From an uncultured Muribaculaceae bacterium (GTDB lineage Bacteria > Bacteroidota > Bacteroidia > Bacteroidales > Muribaculaceae): a DNA stretch of 34,508 bases. The stretch's first letter is position 1. The number at the start of each line of letters is the position of its first letter. The notes under the pieces are model-generated. The model made no database searches. It saw only the letters and a list, made by a program, of their open reading frames with translations, and was not told the origin of the DNA. The position numbers and the translations under genes are program-made. Below, piece after piece: positions 32,609-34,508 of this stretch. The stretch is taken from contig CAJTOB010000031.1 of the NCBI GenBank assembly GCA_910578035.1, forward strand, positions 1 through 34,508. The letters run 5' to 3'.

Positions 32609-33919
32609 ATGATGAAAAAGAGAATTTCGGATCGTCTGGGCATTGAGAAGCTCAATGATATGCAAGAGGCTACGCTGGCGCTGAAAGTGCCGGCTCGGCT
32701 TCTGCTGCTCGCTCCTACAGGGAGTGGAAAGACACTTGCTTTCGCGTTGCCGTTTCTGCGGTCGCTTCCCGAACCAGGTCATGGTCTCAGCGGGCTTGTA
32801 ATAGCGCCTACTCGTGAACTTGTGCTTCAGACGGCCGAAGTTCTTCGTGTTCTTGCTGCTCCTGAGCGTAAGACAGTAGCGCTCTATGGCGGTCATAATG
32901 TGCGCGAGGAGGTGGCCAGTCTGAGCGGCAATCCGGATATTGCCGTAGCGACTCCCGGCCGACTTCTCGACCATATCCGCCGCAATCATATTGATGTGAG
33001 CGGAGTCCGGGCTCTTGTGCTCGATGAATACGACAAGTCGCTCGAACTTGGTTTTCATGAAGAGATGAAGTCTATAGTTGCGCGACTTAAAAATCTGAAA
33101 ACAACGATACTTACTTCGGCTACATCCGGTGTGGAACTTCCGGATTTTATCGATCTCAATGGATATAAGACACTTGATTATACATCGAAGGGCAAGCCGA
33201 AGGTCGAGATATCGAAAGTTGTGTCGGAGGCTGCCGACAAAATCGATACACTCGACAGCCTGCTGCGGGCCATTCAGCCTCGGAAAACAATTGTTTTTGT
33301 AAATCATAGAGATGCTGCCGAGCGCGTTTTTACACATCTTTCAAAAGCCGGATTCCCCGAAACTCTCTATCATGGAGGAATGGAACAGGCTATGCGCGAG
33401 CAGTCGCTGGCATTGTTTGAAAACGGAACCGCTACAATCCTTGTGTCTACCGACCTTGCCGCGCGCGGTCTCGACATTGACAGCGTCGATGCTGTCGTGC
33501 ATTACCATCTGCCTCCTACGCCTGAGAATTGGACTCATCGTAATGGCCGCACGGCTCGTATGGGAGCCGAGGGAAAGGCATATGTCTTAATCTCAGATGC
33601 GGACAAAGTGCCTGAATATATAACTTTCGACACAGGTTTCAGCCCGGCTGCTGACGGCGCCCGGCCGGTAATGCCGGCAACTTTGCGCACCTTGTATTTC
33701 AATGCGGGGAAAAAAGATAAGATTTCGCGTGGAGACATCGCCGGTTTTCTTATTGCCAAGGGTGGGCTGGAGCCGTCTCAAGTGGGTAAAATTGTGCTTA
33801 AAGACCATGGAGCCTATGTTGCCGTACCCGCCGACAGAGCCCGCGAGGTCATCAAGGCTCTTCAACCCCATAAAATTAAAAACAAGCGTGTGAGAATTAC
33901 GCAGGTCATGGCCAAATAA
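32609..33919 (+). CDS. DEAD-box-family RNA helicase with DbpA-like C-terminal domain
   Basis: This 436-residue superfamily 2 helicase has a Q-motif-like MQEATL, Walker A APTGSGKT (35-42), PTREL, TPGRLLDH, motif II as DEYD (139-142) in place of DEAD, SAT in TSATSG, and motif VI HRNGRTARMG. The last 70 residues (TLYFNAGKKDKISRGDIAGFL to VRITQ) match the DbpA RNA-binding domain, which binds 23S rRNA helix 92. It probably takes part in large-subunit assembly. The A-to-Y change in motif II is unusual, but the catalytic D and E and the last D are kept. The second ATG (32612) is an alternative start. Confidence 0.92.
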   Translation: MMKKRISDRLGIEKLNDMQEATLALKVPARLLLLAPTGSGKTLAFALPFLRSLPEPGHGLSGLVIAPTRELVLQTAEVLRVLAAPERKTVALYGGHNVREEVASLSGNPDIAVATPGRLLDHIRRNHIDVSGVRALVLDEYDKSLELGFHEEMKSIVARLKNLKTTILTSATSGVELPDFIDLNGYKTLDYTSKGKPKVEISKVVSEAADKIDTLDSLLRAIQPRKTIVFVNHRDAAERVFTHLSKAGFPETLYHGGMEQAMREQSLALFENGTATILVSTDLAARGLDIDSVDAVVHYHLPPTPENWTHRNGRTARMGAEGKAYVLISDADKVPEYITFDTGFSPAADGARPVMPATLRTLYFNAGKKDKISRGDIAGFLIAKGGLEPSQVGKIVLKDHGAYVAVPADRAREVIKALQPHKIKNKRVRITQVMAK

Positions 33920-33938
33920 ATTTGTCGTTGGGGCAAAC

Positions 33939-33962
33939 CAAAACCATGGTCAAATGGTTTTG
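33939..33962 (+). terminator. Hairpin between the helicase and the TamB-like gene
   Basis: CAAAACCAT and ATGGTTTTG form a 9-bp perfect stem with a 6-base loop. The right arm ends in TTTTG. It lies 20 bases after the helicase stop and 24 before the GTG at 33986, and could be a weak terminator or a leader structure. Confidence 0.55.
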
Positions 33963-33985
33963 AAATAAACGAAATTCATCACACC

Positions 33986-34508
33986 GTGAACATCAAAAGT
34001 GCTATAGGTTCTCTGAGCCGTATTCTGCTTTACGCATTGCTTGCCGTAGTTCTTCTCGTCTGCGGTACTCTTGTTCTGGTATATTCTCCATGGACACAGG
34101 GTCTTGCCCGCGAAGCAATTGTGAAGAAAATGCAGTCTGTGCCCGGCGGTATTCATATTGAGCTCGGCGACTTCAGGCTGCGGTTTCCTTTGAATCTTGA
34201 AATCGAAGGATTTGCACTGATACAGAACGGTGATACCATTATAGGGGCAGACCGTCTGGAGGCAGGGGTAAAACTCCTTCCGCTTTTGAGCGGGCGCGCA
34301 GACCTTGAATCGGCTCTTTTGATTGGCGGTCGGTATGTAATCGGTACGCCCGACTCTCTGATGTACATGACAGTAGACGCCGATTCTCTTGCTTTATCGC
34401 CAGCGTCGGTGCTTCTTTCCGAAATGGATATCGCCCTTGGCGACGCTGCAATTTCCGGCGGACGCCTTGACATGACAATACGCCCCGACACATCGGCCCC
34501 CAAGCCAC
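33986..34508 (+). CDS. TamB/AsmA-like envelope protein, 5' part
   Basis: The frame opens at GTG 33986, since no in-frame ATG is available upstream, and runs 174 codons off the window end. The product has a short N-terminus, one membrane helix (about residues 10-33, ILLYALLAVVLLVCGTLVLV), then a periplasmic part of short repeating strands. Features such as SVPGGIHIELGDFRLRF, LNLEIEGFAL and GDAAISGGRLDM are typical of the N-terminal region of TamB-like translocation and lipid-transport proteins of Bacteroidota, which run to over 1,400 residues. The family call rests on this pattern. Role in outer membrane biogenesis is from family knowledge. Confidence 0.8.
   Translation, partial: MNIKSAIGSLSRILLYALLAVVLLVCGTLVLVYSPWTQGLAREAIVKKMQSVPGGIHIELGDFRLRFPLNLEIEGFALIQNGDTIIGADRLEAGVKLLPLLSGRADLESALLIGGRYVIGTPDSLMYMTVDADSLALSPASVLLSEMDIALGDAAISGGRLDMTIRPDTSAPKP

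Overview
The window looks like chromosomal DNA of a gut-type Bacteroidales bacterium, probably close to Muribaculaceae (the family is an inference). The reasons are Bacteroidota-type promoters (TTTG, 19-20 bases, TAnnTTTG) in front of several genes, few Shine-Dalgarno sites, and Bacteroidota-typical families (NigD-like lipoprotein, PorT-like barrel, DUF3467, DUF349, DUF4332, CotH protein with a type IX-like tail). GC content is near 50%. I see no rRNA, tRNA, CRISPR array, transposase or phage gene. Most of the window is ordinary core genome.

Layout. 1-64 is the start of an unidentified minus-strand gene, followed by an AT-rich intergenic region with palindromes (65-407). 408-5669 is a minus-strand operon read as small membrane protein, dxs, trkA, trkH, yraN, with overlapping or abutting junctions and one strong promoter at 5692-5723. 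5760-7034 is a secreted inositol-phosphate phosphatase of the MINPP type. 7172-7420 is an 82-residue plus-strand gene of unknown function that overlaps tail-to-tail with a MerR regulator (7399-7740). A membrane-anchored M23 peptidase (7856-8827) diverges from alaS (8954-11578). A helix-hairpin-helix protein (11690-12097) follows.

12182-15818 is a three-gene minus-strand operon with ATGA overlaps: a PorT-like outer membrane barrel, a NapH/NapG-like membrane polyferredoxin with an internal twin-arginine segment, and an aldo/keto reductase-ferredoxin fusion with a Tat lipoprotein signal. It reads as a cell-envelope electron-transfer unit and is the best candidate here for an undescribed system. 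16019-17878 is a DUF349 protein. 17949-22742 holds a polyprenyl-phosphate sugar transferase and an AddA/RecB-like helicase-nuclease.

22760-28209 is a plus-strand run: C69 dipeptidase, SlyD-like PPIase with a Cys-rich tail, LolD-like ATPase, NigD-like lipoprotein, DUF3467 protein and cysS, closed by an 18-bp perfect hairpin. 28303-30249 is a secreted CotH-type protein on the minus strand. 30534-33919 carries rplS, mdh, a thioredoxin lipoprotein and a DEAD-box-family helicase with a DEYD motif. The window ends inside a TamB-like gene (33986 onward, GTG start).

Most intergenic regions hold a strong hairpin or a recognisable promoter. Several hairpins sit at the presumed 5' end of transcripts rather than at the 3' end.
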